DNA from: Demequina rhizosphaerae
Lineage (GTDB): Bacteria; Actinomycetota; Actinomycetes; Actinomycetales; Demequinaceae
NCBI RefSeq assembly: GCF_000971255.1
Contig: NZ_BBMC01000009.1
Location: forward strand, 102,382-166,381
DNA: 64,000 nucleotides
Direction of reading: 5' to 3'
Positions 41,364-49,093 of this stretch are shown here, one piece after another; position 1 is the stretch's first letter; each line of letters begins with the position of its first letter. Below the pieces are notes generated by a model. It saw nothing but the letters and a program-made list of their open reading frames with translations. It was not told the DNA's origin and made no database searches. The position numbers and the translations under genes were made by a program.

Positions 41364-42644
41364 CTAGAAGCCGCTCTCGGTGGGCCGCGGGTAGTGCTGG
41401 CGGTACTTCTGGACGAGGCGCAGGTCGAGGGCGCGCACCCACAGCCGGCGCTTGAGGCTCGCGTCGCCGCGGTAGCGCAGCGGGTGGTGGACGCCGTGGC
41501 GGCGCTTGGCCGCCTTGACCCGCGCGCGCAGGCCCGGCTCGAGGACGTACCTCAGCAGGAAGCGGTACGGCACCACCGAGTAGAGGACCTGGTCCTGCGG
41601 CACCTGCGGGTGGGTCGGCTCGGGGGCGCCGGCGAGGGCCTCGGGCAGCAGGTCGCGGGCCACCATCTCGGCGACGTTGACGCCCGCGGCGGTGACGTAG
41701 AAGTTGTTGCGGCCGATGCGCGGGTTGACCTCGAAGAAGACGTTCTCGCCGGTGCGGCTCGACACCTTGTAGTCGAAGTTCGCGAAGCCGTAGTAGCCGG
41801 AGTGGTCCAGCAGCCGGGCCGCGGCGTCGAAGGCCTCCTCGTCGACGTGCGTGAGGATCGCGGCGGGGATGCCGAGCGTGCCGGGCGTGTGCTCCTCGAG
41901 CAGCACCTGGCCGCCGGCGACCAGCGTGACGGCGCCGTCCGCGTCGCGGTAGGCGGTGAGCGAGCGCATATGGGTCTCGTCGCCGGGCACGAACTCCTGG
42001 AGCAGGAACTCGCTCGGGTAGGCGCGCTCCGCGAGGTGGCCGAGCACCGCCTCGATCTGCGCCTCGGACGTGAAGTGGTCGATCTTCTGCTTGCCCGGGA
42101 AGTCGACCTCGAACCAGTCGGCGCTGTCGGCGGGCTTGCCGATGACCGGGTAGTCGAGGCCGCTCTCACGGAGGCGGGCGAGGGCCTCGGCCGGGGCCAC
42201 GGCGCCCGTGGCGAGGGCCTCCGGCGTGAAGCCGACCGCGATCGTGAGGGGCGTGCGGATCCCCACCGCGTCGCAGGCCTCGGCGAACGCGACCTTCGAG
42301 GACACCGCGTCGAACATCGTCAGGTCCGGCAGCGGCAGGCGCCACCGCGGGTCGAGGCGGTCGCGGTGCTCGGCGAGCAGGCGCACGTGGAAGTCGAGGT
42401 TGGTGAAGAGGACGAGCTCGTGCTCGGGGTGGCCCGCCGCGATCTCGTCGAGCCGTCGCAGCAGCGTCTCCGGGGTGAAGACGTCGGGCTCGACGATCCA
42501 CCGGGCGAGCGTCGAGTGCCTGCCGAAGGTGGTGACCCGCGGGCCCAGCACGATCGACTCCCAGCCGAAACGCTCGTGCGCGGCGCGCTGGAACGCGTAC
42601 GTCCCGATGTCGCCGCCGAGTCCCACGACCAGCACCCGCTTCAC
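41364..42644 (-). CDS. ATP-grasp carboxylate-amine ligase, possible D-amino-acid ligase
   Basis: A 426-residue ATP-grasp protein. The N-terminal MKRVLVVGLGGDIGTYAFQR is the pre-ATP-grasp strand-loop. YPVIGKPADSADW is the ATP-binding Lys segment and FFEVNPRIGRNNFYV the metal-binding Glu/Asn segment. The overall pattern resembles D-aspartate ligases of Enterococcus and Lactococcus, which add D-Asp to the peptidoglycan cross-bridge. It is 22 bases upstream of FemABX on the same strand. GGGAGG precedes its GTG at 42644. The substrate is inferred from context. Confidence 0.8.
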   Translation of the reverse strand: MKRVLVVGLGGDIGTYAFQRAAHERFGWESIVLGPRVTTFGRHSTLARWIVEPDVFTPETLLRRLDEIAAGHPEHELVLFTNLDFHVRLLAEHRDRLDPRWRLPLPDLTMFDAVSSKVAFAEACDAVGIRTPLTIAVGFTPEALATGAVAPAEALARLRESGLDYPVIGKPADSADWFEVDFPGKQKIDHFTSEAQIEAVLGHLAERAYPSEFLLQEFVPGDETHMRSLTAYRDADGAVTLVAGGQVLLEEHTPGTLGIPAAILTHVDEEAFDAAARLLDHSGYYGFANFDYKVSSRTGENVFFEVNPRIGRNNFYVTAAGVNVAEMVARDLLPEALAGAPEPTHPQVPQDQVLYSVVPYRFLLRYVLEPGLRARVKAAKRRHGVHHPLRYRGDASLKRRLWVRALDLRLVQKYRQHYPRPTESGF

Positions 42645-42795
42645 ACATACCTCCCGGTTCGCCCGTGCCAGTCTAGGGGCGGTGCCTCTGGTGGGCCTTG
42701 ATGGACTGCTGCTATTTTCGCCATGACCGCTGCTATCGCCCGTGTCGACGGATGCCGGTCACGTCGCCGGGAGGCGACCGTCCCGAGGGAGGCCC

Positions 42796-43365
42796 ATGAG
42801 GCTCGCGTTGCCCGTCGTCCTTGCCGTCCCGCTCGCGCTCGGGTTGAGCGCCTGCGCCCAGCCCGCCGCCGAGGATCCCCTGGCGGCGGGCTCCCTGGCC
42901 GCGGGGCTCGCGGCCGGGGACGTCGCCGTCGTGGGCGTGCCGGACGACTGGGAGGTGAGGGACGACACTTCGGGCAGCCTGCTGTACTCGGCGACGACGG
43001 CCGCGGGCTCGGGCGCCACGTTGGCGGTCGAGGCCTTCGCCAGCGGCGAGGAGTCCTTCGCCGATGCCGAGACCATGGCGCACGAGGTCCTCGAGTCGAT
43101 GCTCGACGGCGCCGACCTGCCGGCCGACGCGATCGCTCCGGAGCCCTTCACCGACGGCGAGCTGTCCGGATGGCACCTCCTGCTCCCGGGACAGGCGGAG
43201 CCGTTCCGGCGGCCGATCGAGATGTACTTCCTCGAGGACGGCGACGTCGTGCTCCAGGCCTTCGCGCGCGGCACCGGGACCGCTCCGGACGCGGAGGCGC
43301 CCGTGCTCGATCCGGACGCGTCCGAGGCCCTGCGCGAGATCGCCGAGGCGCTGACCGTCGGGTGA
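42796..43365 (+). CDS. Putative lipoprotein, function unknown
   Basis: A 189-residue protein with a lipoprotein signal: RLALPVVLAVPLALGLSAC, the LSAC lipobox ending in the modified Cys. The mature part, about 168 residues, is acidic and has no strong domain match; VPDDWEVRDDTSGSLLYSAT and MYFLEDGDVVLQAF resemble small secreted actinobacterial proteins. GAGGGAGG precedes the ATG at 42796. An upstream in-frame ATG at 42742 is rejected because the signal peptide would be interior. Confidence 0.75.
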   Translation: MRLALPVVLAVPLALGLSACAQPAAEDPLAAGSLAAGLAAGDVAVVGVPDDWEVRDDTSGSLLYSATTAAGSGATLAVEAFASGEESFADAETMAHEVLESMLDGADLPADAIAPEPFTDGELSGWHLLLPGQAEPFRRPIEMYFLEDGDVVLQAFARGTGTAPDAEAPVLDPDASEALREIAEALTVG

Positions 43366-43446
43366 CGCGGCGGCCCTCCGCGGTGCCGCCGCATCGTCCC
43401 TCGCAGGACCGGGACCTGCTACTGGCGCATCGTCCCCGCTGGCGGG

Positions 43447-43557
43447 TATCCTGTGATGTCGCGTTCTCCCTCGCCTACCGGTGGGTGAGGCGCGGCTGCA
43501 TCACCCTCCTGCCACGGAACGTCCGTGGCCGCATGAGTCCAGAGGAGGTGGGTATAG
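43447..43557 (+). promoter_or_regulatory. rpsF promoter and structured S6 leader
   Basis: TATCCT at 43447-43452 is a -10 box. The leader of about 100 bases contains a perfect 8-bp hairpin (GCCACGGA/TCCGTGGC) at 43511-43529 and an imperfect hairpin around CCTCGCCTACCGGTGGGTGAGG. This position and size fit an autoregulatory S6:S18-type ribosomal leader. Two GGACGATGCG copies (minus strand) at 43390 and 43426 precede it. Confidence 0.5.
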
Positions 43558-43848
43558 ATGCGTCAGTACGAGATGATGATCATCCTCGACCCTGAGATCG
43601 ACGAGCGCACGGTCACCCCGTCGCTCGACAAGTACCTTCAGGTCATCACGAACGACAAGGGCACCGTCGACAAGCTCGACGTGTGGGGCCGTCGTCGTCT
43701 GGCCTACCCGATCAAGAAGAAGAACGACGGCATCTACGCCGTCGTGAACTTCACGTCGGAGTCCGCGACCGCGAAGGAGCTGGAGCGCCAGCTGGGTCTC
43801 AACGAGACCATCCTCCGCACCAAGCTGCTCCGCCCGGACGCCCACTAA
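43558..43848 (+). CDS. rpsF: 30S ribosomal protein S6
   Basis: S6, 96 residues, with [19 protein letters not shown] at the start and [19 protein letters not shown] in the middle. It binds 16S rRNA with S18, encoded two genes downstream. GAGGAGG is nine bases before the ATG. First gene of rpsF-ssb-rpsR-rplI. Confidence 0.97.
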   Translation: MRQYEMMIILDPEIDERTVTPSLDKYLQVITNDKGTVDKLDVWGRRRLAYPIKKKNDGIYAVVNFTSESATAKELERQLGLNETILRTKLLRPDAH

Positions 43849-43905
43849 GGGTCCGGGCTTCTCCCGACTCTCACCAGCGAATACACGAAACCAAGGGGAA
43901 CACAC

Positions 43906-44415
43906 ATGGCAGGCGACACCCAGATCACCGTGGTCGGCAACCTCACCGGAGACCCGGAGCTTCGCTTCATCTCCTCCGGCGCGGCCGTCGTCAACTTCAC
44001 GGTGGCGTCCACCCCCCGCACGTTCGACCGTCAGTCGAACGAGTGGAAGGACGGCGAGACCCTGTTCATGCGCTGCTCCCTGTGGCGTGAGGCCGCCGAG
44101 AACGTCGCAGAGTCCCTCACCAAGGGCATGCGCGTCATCGTGACCGGCCGCCTCGTGTCCCGCTCGTGGGAGGCGAACGGCGAGAAGCGCACCGTCATGG
44201 AGATGCAGGTCGACGAGGTCGGCCCCTCGCTCCGCTACGCCACCGCCAAGGTCACGCGCACGCAGCGCGGCGGCCAGGGTGGCGGCTTCAGCGGCGGCGG
44301 TGGCGGCGGCTTCGGCGGCGGCAACTCCGGCGGTGGCTACAGCAGCTCGCCGGCCGGCGGCTCCTCGAACGACCCGTGGGCGACCGCCCCGGCGTCGGAC
44401 GAGCCGCCGTTCTGA
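43906..44415 (+). CDS. ssb: Single-stranded DNA-binding protein
   Basis: SSB, 169 residues, coats single-stranded DNA in replication and repair. The OB fold covers residues 1-110 ([37 protein letters not shown]). A Gly/Ser-rich linker leads to the acidic interaction tip DEPPF, which recruits replication proteins. Located in the ribosomal S6/S18 operon, as in M. tuberculosis. Confidence 0.97.
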   Translation: MAGDTQITVVGNLTGDPELRFISSGAAVVNFTVASTPRTFDRQSNEWKDGETLFMRCSLWREAAENVAESLTKGMRVIVTGRLVSRSWEANGEKRTVMEMQVDEVGPSLRYATAKVTRTQRGGQGGGFSGGGGGGFGGGNSGGGYSSSPAGGSSNDPWATAPASDEPPF

Positions 44416-44444
44416 TCGGTACTTTTCACTCAGGAGTCTTCAAC

Positions 44445-44681
44445 ATGGCTAAGCACGACATCCGCAAGCCGCGCAAGAAGGTCAACCCGCTCAAGGCCGC
44501 CAAGGTCGACAAGGTTGACTACAAGGACACCGCGCTGCTTCGCAAGTTCATCTCCGACCGCGGCAAGATCCGTTCGCGCCGCGTCACCGGTGTCACCGTC
44601 CAGGAGCAGCGCGAGATCGCGCGTGCGATCAAGGTCGCGCGCGAGATGGCGCTCCTCCCCTACTCCGGCTCCGGCCGCTGA
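44445..44681 (+). CDS. rpsR: 30S ribosomal protein S18
   Basis: S18, 78 residues, with [13 protein letters not shown] and the signature [19 protein letters not shown]. Pairs with S6 in the platform of the small subunit. The zinc-ligand cysteines of the C+ form are absent. AGGAGTC precedes the ATG. Confidence 0.97.
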   Translation: MAKHDIRKPRKKVNPLKAAKVDKVDYKDTALLRKFISDRGKIRSRRVTGVTVQEQREIARAIKVAREMALLPYSGSGR

Positions 44682-44696
44682 TCGGGGGGATTCCAC

Positions 44697-45143
44697 ATGG
44701 CTAAGGTCATCCTGACCCACGAGGTCTCCGGCCTCGGCATCGCCGGCGACGTCGTCGACGTCAAGGACGGTTACGCCCGCAACTACCTGGTTCCGCGCAA
44801 GCTCGCCACCCCGTGGTCGGCCGGCGCCGAGAAGCAGATCGACGGTCTCCGCAAGGCGCGCCGCGCCAAGGAGATCGCGACCATCGAGGGTGCCCAGGCC
44901 GCGCGTGACGCGCTGCAGGCCGCCCCGGTCGTCGTCGAGGTGAAGGCCGGCGAGTCCGGTCGCCTCTTCGGCGCCGTGTCGCCCGCCGACATCGCGAACG
45001 CGATCGGCACCCGCGCCACGGTCGACAAGCGTCGCATCCACGTCGCCCAGCCCATCAAGGCGCTCGGCGAGTACCAGGTGAAGGTCTCCCTCCACCAGGA
45101 CGTGGCCGCGAACGTCACCGTCAAGGTGGTCGCCGCCAAGTAA
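44697..45143 (+). CDS. rplI: 50S ribosomal protein L9
   Basis: L9, 148 residues, with the N-terminal signature GLGIAGDVVDVKDGYARNYL and a C-terminal rRNA-binding domain (GRLFGAVSPADIANAI) joined by a long helix. Starts 15 bases after rpsR. A terminator follows at 45167. Confidence 0.97.
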   Translation: MAKVILTHEVSGLGIAGDVVDVKDGYARNYLVPRKLATPWSAGAEKQIDGLRKARRAKEIATIEGAQAARDALQAAPVVVEVKAGESGRLFGAVSPADIANAIGTRATVDKRRIHVAQPIKALGEYQVKVSLHQDVAANVTVKVVAAK

Positions 45144-45166
45144 CCCTGCTCCGGCAGGTCGCACGA

Positions 45167-45198
45167 GGCCCGGGTCTCCCCTTCGGGAGGCCCGGGCC
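45167..45198 (+). terminator. Intrinsic terminator after rplI
   Basis: GGCCCGGGTCTCCC pairs with GGGAGGCCCGGGCC (one G-T pair) around a CTTC tetraloop and is followed by TTT. Ends the rpsF-rplI operon. Confidence 0.92.
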
Positions 45199-45200
45199 TT

Positions 45201-45269
45201 TCGCGTCTCCGACTCGGGTCTTGTCGCGTCTCCGACTCGGGCCTCGTCGCGTCTCCGACTCGGATGTCG
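45201..45269. repeat. Three tandem 23-bp direct repeats
   Basis: Three consecutive units begin TCGCGTCTCCGACTCGG; the last six bases vary (GTCTTG, GCCTCG, ATGTCG). They follow the rplI terminator directly. The region from 45144 to 45730 contains no gene that I can support besides these repeats, the DnaA boxes and the dnaB promoter. Confidence 0.85.
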
Positions 45270-45455
45270 GACCGTTGGCCGGAGGATCCGTCATCCGAGC
45301 GGGTTCCGGCCCGGGGGTCGGACCATGCTCCGAACGGTCCGACGGAGGGGTCGGACGCCGCCCCTCCACGCCGCGTAACGGACACCCGCGGACATTTCGA
45401 CACCCCGCGGCACGACACGCCGAAGGCCGACACGCCGGGGACTTCGGCGGCCGAG

Positions 45456-45617
45456 TTCTCCACAGCAAAGCCCCGTTCAAATCGGCAGGTAGGCCGCCCA
45501 CAACGGGGATATCTTCCGAGTCATCCACACCCTTGTCCACATGTGCCCCGCATGGTTGTCCACGGGTCCGGGCCCGTCATCCACGGTTGTCCCCAGGTTG
45601 TCCACGGCTCATCCACG
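45456..45617 (+). promoter_or_regulatory. DnaA-box cluster upstream of dnaB
   Basis: In one orientation: TTCTCCACA (45456), TCATCCACA (45521), the perfect TTGTCCACA (45533), TTGTCCACG (45556), TCATCCACG (45577), TTGTCCCCA (45587), TTGTCCACG (45598) and TCATCCACG (45609). The last four start 10, 11 and 11 bases apart, in helical phase. Confidence 0.8.
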
Positions 45618-45635
45618 GATGGGCCTGGAGCCGAT

Positions 45636-45664
45636 TTGTCGCCCCCTCGACGTGGCCCTACATT
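45636..45664 (+). promoter_or_regulatory. dnaB promoter
   Basis: TTGTCG (45636-45641) and TACATT (45659-45664) with a 17-base spacer. The DnaA-box cluster ends 19 bases upstream of the -35. Confidence 0.7.
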
Positions 45665-45730
45665 CGCGTGTCTGAGCCGGCTGTCAGAGGTCGGCGCGAC
45701 ACTGGGTGGGACCGGAGGGAGAGGCGCTAC

Positions 45731-47107
45731 ATGTCCGTCGACGAGCTCGAGGCCGCATACGGCTCGGATCCGGGACCCCGGAACAGCTTCGACCGCCTGC
45801 CGCCGCAGAACCTCGAGGCGGAGCAGAGCGTGCTCGGCTCGATGATGCTCTCGAAGGACGCGATGGCGGACGTCATCGAGGCGGTCCGCGGCGACGACTT
45901 CTACAAGCCGGCGCACGAGACCGTGTTCGACGTGGCGGTGAAGCTCTACAACGCGGGCGACCCGGTCGACGCGCTCACCGTCAGCGCCGAGCTCCAGCGC
46001 CAGGGCGAGCTCTCGCGGATCGGCGGCGCCGAGTACCTCCACACGCTGATCGCCATGGTGCCGTCGGCGGCATCGGCCGGCTACTACGCGCGCATCGTCC
46101 GCGAGCAGGCGATCCTTCGCAAGCTGGTCGAGGCGGGAACGCGCATCGCCAACCTCGGCTACGACGGCGAGGGCGCCGAGGTCGACCAGATCGTCGACGC
46201 CGCGTCGTCGGAGATCTTCGCGGTCACCGAGCGCCGCAACTCGGAGGACTACCTCGCGATCGGCGAGATCATGGAGCGCACCCTCGAGGAGGTGGACGCC
46301 GCGTCGAACCGCGACGGCACCATGCTCGGCGTGCCCACCGGCTTCCGCGACCTCGACGACCTCACGGGCGGCCTCCAGCCCGGGCAGATGGTGGTCATCG
46401 CGGCGCGACCCGCGGTCGGAAAGTCGACGCTCGGCCTCGACATCGCGCGCTCGTGCTCGATCAAGCACAACAAGGCCGCCGTCATCTTCTCGCTCGAGAT
46501 GAGCCGCGAGGAGATCACCAAGCGCATGCTCTCCGCGGAGGCCAGCGTCAAGCTCTCGAGCCTCACCAAGGGCCCCATGGGCCCGAGCGACTGGGAGCGT
46601 CTCGCGCAGAAGGCCGCGGAGGTCGCCAAGGCGCCGCTGTTCATCGACGACAGCCCGAACATGTCGCTCATGGAGATCCGCGCGAAGTGCCGCCGCCTCA
46701 AGCAGCAGCACGACCTCAAGCTGATCGTGGTCGACTACCTCCAGCTCATGACGTCCGGCCGCAAGGTCGAGTCCCGTCAGCAGGAGGTCTCCGAGTTCTC
46801 GCGCGCGCTCAAGCTCCTCGCGAAGGAGGTCGAGGCGCCCGTCATCGCGATCTCGCAGCTGAACCGTGGGTCCGAGCAGCGCGGCGACAAGAAGCCGATG
46901 CTGTCCGACATGCGTGAGTCCGGCGCGATCGAGCAGGACGCGGACATCGTGATCCTGCTCCACCGCGAGGACGTCTACGACCGCGAGAACCGCCCGGGAG
47001 AGGCGGACTTCATCGTCGCGAAGCACCGCGCGGGACCGACCGACACCATCGAGGTCGCCTTCCGCAAGGACTATGCGCACTTCACCGACATGGCTCGCGA
47101 CCTGTAG
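45731..47107 (+). CDS. dnaB: Replicative DNA helicase DnaB
   Basis: DnaB, 458 residues, is the hexameric 5'-3' helicase of the replisome. The N-terminal primase-binding domain begins RLPPQNLEAEQSVLGSMM. The RecA-like motor has Walker A RPAVGKST at 226-233, VIFSLEMSREE, Walker B LIVVDYLQLM and the arginine-finger region KHRAGPTDTI. No intein is present, unlike some mycobacterial copies. ATG at 45731; in-frame sequence upstream lies in the DnaA-box region and is rejected. A copy of GGACGATGCG (minus strand) is inside at 46091. Confidence 0.97.
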   Translation: MSVDELEAAYGSDPGPRNSFDRLPPQNLEAEQSVLGSMMLSKDAMADVIEAVRGDDFYKPAHETVFDVAVKLYNAGDPVDALTVSAELQRQGELSRIGGAEYLHTLIAMVPSAASAGYYARIVREQAILRKLVEAGTRIANLGYDGEGAEVDQIVDAASSEIFAVTERRNSEDYLAIGEIMERTLEEVDAASNRDGTMLGVPTGFRDLDDLTGGLQPGQMVVIAARPAVGKSTLGLDIARSCSIKHNKAAVIFSLEMSREEITKRMLSAEASVKLSSLTKGPMGPSDWERLAQKAAEVAKAPLFIDDSPNMSLMEIRAKCRRLKQQHDLKLIVVDYLQLMTSGRKVESRQQEVSEFSRALKLLAKEVEAPVIAISQLNRGSEQRGDKKPMLSDMRESGAIEQDADIVILLHREDVYDRENRPGEADFIVAKHRAGPTDTIEVAFRKDYAHFTDMARDL

Positions 47108-47186
47108 CTCCCGCGTCACCCATCCGTCCCCTCGAACGCTCCGAACGCCTTGCGCCGACGGTCCGGACGAGAGGGAGGATGGGCAG

Positions 47187-47792
47187 ATGCGACGAGCGAC
47201 GATGGTGGGGGCGACGATCGGGGTGCTGGCCCTGGCCGGCTGCGCGACCGGCGAGGCCGAGGGCGGGACCACCGCCGCCGAGGGCACCCCGAGCGAGACC
47301 AGCGCCGAGGCGATGGACGCCATGGAGACGCCCGAGCCCCACGTCACCCTCACCACGCAGTCCCCGGAGCCCGAGGTCGACAACGCCTTCGCGTTCACCG
47401 CGCCGACGGTCATGGGCGATGGCACCTTCGACGGCCTCACCATCGACGACACCGACGTCATCCTGTGGTTCTGGGCGCCGTGGTGCCCCACCTGCGTCGC
47501 GGAGGCCCCGATCCTGCTCGACGCGGCGGACCGGCTGCCCGCGGGCATCGACATCGTGGGCATCGCGGGGCTGTCGGGCGACCAGTCGTTCATGCAGGAG
47601 TTCGTCGAGATGACGGGAACCGAGTCCTTCACGCAGGTCGCCGACCTCGACGGCAGCATCTGGCGAGGGTTCGATGTGAGCTCGCAGGCCACGATCGTCG
47701 TGGTCGACGACTCGGGCGACGCGTACACGCTCGGCGCCGGCACGACTGCCGACGAGCTCGTCGAGTACGCGGAGAAGATCGCCGCGACCTGA
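47187..47792 (+). CDS. TlpA-like thioredoxin-fold lipoprotein
   Basis: A 201-residue secreted protein with a lipobox LAGC (Cys19). A Glu/Thr-rich spacer leads to a thioredoxin fold with redox motif WCPTC (Cys100/Cys103) in VILWFWAPWCPTCVAEAP, and ends in VVVDDSGDAYTLGAGTTADE. Membrane-anchored TlpA/ResA-like proteins reduce disulfides outside the membrane. GAGGGAGG precedes the ATG at 47187. A CcdA-like partner lies 230 bases away, convergent. That 230-base gap holds only short GGCGGAC repeats near 47925. Confidence 0.88.
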   Translation: MRRATMVGATIGVLALAGCATGEAEGGTTAAEGTPSETSAEAMDAMETPEPHVTLTTQSPEPEVDNAFAFTAPTVMGDGTFDGLTIDDTDVILWFWAPWCPTCVAEAPILLDAADRLPAGIDIVGIAGLSGDQSFMQEFVEMTGTESFTQVADLDGSIWRGFDVSSQATIVVVDDSGDAYTLGAGTTADELVEYAEKIAAT

Positions 47793-48022
47793 TCCCGCGC
47801 CGCGACGCCCGGCCCCGCCCCCCGCGGCGCCGGGCGTTGTCGCGTGCGGGGCGCGAGGCCGGTGCGGGTCGCGAAGCGCGCGTGCGCTGCGAGGCGGGTG
47901 TGCGGCGCGACCGGCGGACGGGCGGACGGGCGGACGGCCAGGTCGCCGCACCGCGCGACGATGGACGAGGCTTCTGCGAGCGGACGGCGCTCGGCGCACG
48001 GCGGGCCGCGAGCGAGGATTCC

Positions 48023-48913
48023 TCAGCGGGCGACGCGCTCCGCGCGCCGGGCGGCGACCACCACCCAGGCCGAGGCGGCCGCGGCGGCCAGCACCAGCCC
48101 GACGAGCACGGGCGTCCCCCACGACTGGATCGCGAGGGAGATGCTCGACTGCCAGCGGGCCGTCGCGAGCAGCACGCCGTCGAGCGCGTGCACGCCGAAG
48201 CGCGGCAGGATCTCCGCGAGCCCGAACACGGTGACGTAGACGCCCGCGAGGACCATGAGCACGCCGCCGGCGCGCATCAGCTGCGGCGTGCGTCGGCGGA
48301 CCGCCGCCGCGAGGCCCGTGCCGGCCAGCGCGGCCGCGAGGGACACGAGCACCACGGAGGCGCCCATCCCGATCGCGTACGCCACGAACGGCGTGAGGGT
48401 CGCGACCGGGCCCGACGCGGCGAGCGCCTGGGTCACCACCACGAGGAACAGCCCGATGGTGCAGCTGAGCGACGCGACGGCGAACGATGCGCCGTAGGCC
48501 GCCTGCGATGCGAAGGTGCGGCCGGGCGCGTGGGAGGCGCGCGACAGCGCCCCGAGGCCCGGCCCGCGGAGCTCGCCGTGGATCACCATGACCACGCCGA
48601 GGGCCGCGACGAGCACGCCGAGCACGACCGTCACGTAGGACACGTACGGCAGCACCGTCGCCTGGAGCCCGAGGCTCACTCCCCCGAACAGCAGCCCGAG
48701 GGCCGTGAACACCGCCACGAAGCCCAGGCTCATCGCCGCGGCGAAGCCCAGCGCGCGCCGCAGCGCGACGGCGCGCGGGACCGCCGCATCGTCCCGGCCC
48801 GCGCTGCCGGTCACGATGACCGTGAGGTACGCGGGCAGCAGCGCGAACCCGCACGGGTTGAACGCGGCGACCGCGCCCAGAAGCAGGGCGTACGCGGCAT
48901 CGGCTAGATCCAT
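48023..48913 (-). CDS. CcdA/DsbD-family thiol-disulfide transporter
   Basis: A 296-residue polytopic protein of the CcdA/DsbD membrane-domain family that passes electrons from cytoplasmic thioredoxin to outer thiol proteins. The two cysteines are in AAFNPCGFALLPAYL and ASLSCTIGLFLVV. Seven or eight hydrophobic segments are visible, with two extra C-terminal ones. It most likely recharges the neighbouring TlpA-like lipoprotein. Divergent from the AztD-like gene, so the Zur box between them could affect both. A GGACGATGCG copy lies inside at 48785. Confidence 0.87.
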   Translation of the reverse strand: MDLADAAYALLLGAVAAFNPCGFALLPAYLTVIVTGSAGRDDAAVPRAVALRRALGFAAAMSLGFVAVFTALGLLFGGVSLGLQATVLPYVSYVTVVLGVLVAALGVVMVIHGELRGPGLGALSRASHAPGRTFASQAAYGASFAVASLSCTIGLFLVVVTQALAASGPVATLTPFVAYAIGMGASVVLVSLAAALAGTGLAAAVRRRTPQLMRAGGVLMVLAGVYVTVFGLAEILPRFGVHALDGVLLATARWQSSISLAIQSWGTPVLVGLVLAAAAASAWVVVAARRAERVAR

Positions 48914-48995
48914 GGATGGCCTCCTCGGCCCGTCGTTCGGAGCCTAGTGCGCCGCGGACGGGTCGACGGCGCCCGCCCCCAAGGAAGCCGAGTTT

Positions 48996-49014
48996 GATAA
49001 TCGTTCTCGTTATC
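48996..49014. promoter_or_regulatory. Zur-type operator
   Basis: GATAATCGTTCTCGTTATC is a near-palindrome of the Fur/Zur family type, in an AT-rich patch that is unusual for this genome. It lies 80 bases before the AztD-like start and 82 bases from the CcdA-like start. Confidence 0.75.
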
Positions 49015-49093
49015 GTCTAAGGTGACGACGTGCGCCCCGCCGGGCGCGGAACGAACAGAACGAAAGGTCGGCCCTCCGGGGCCTCGGTACACG

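Noticed and set aside
45167..45269. CRISPR-like array
   Set aside because: The three 23-bp units are contiguous, with no unique spacers of constant length, and no cas genes occur in the window.
47917..47941. Short GGCGGAC repeats between the TlpA- and CcdA-like genes
   Set aside because: Only three units of a very GC-rich octamer; easily explained by composition and slippage.
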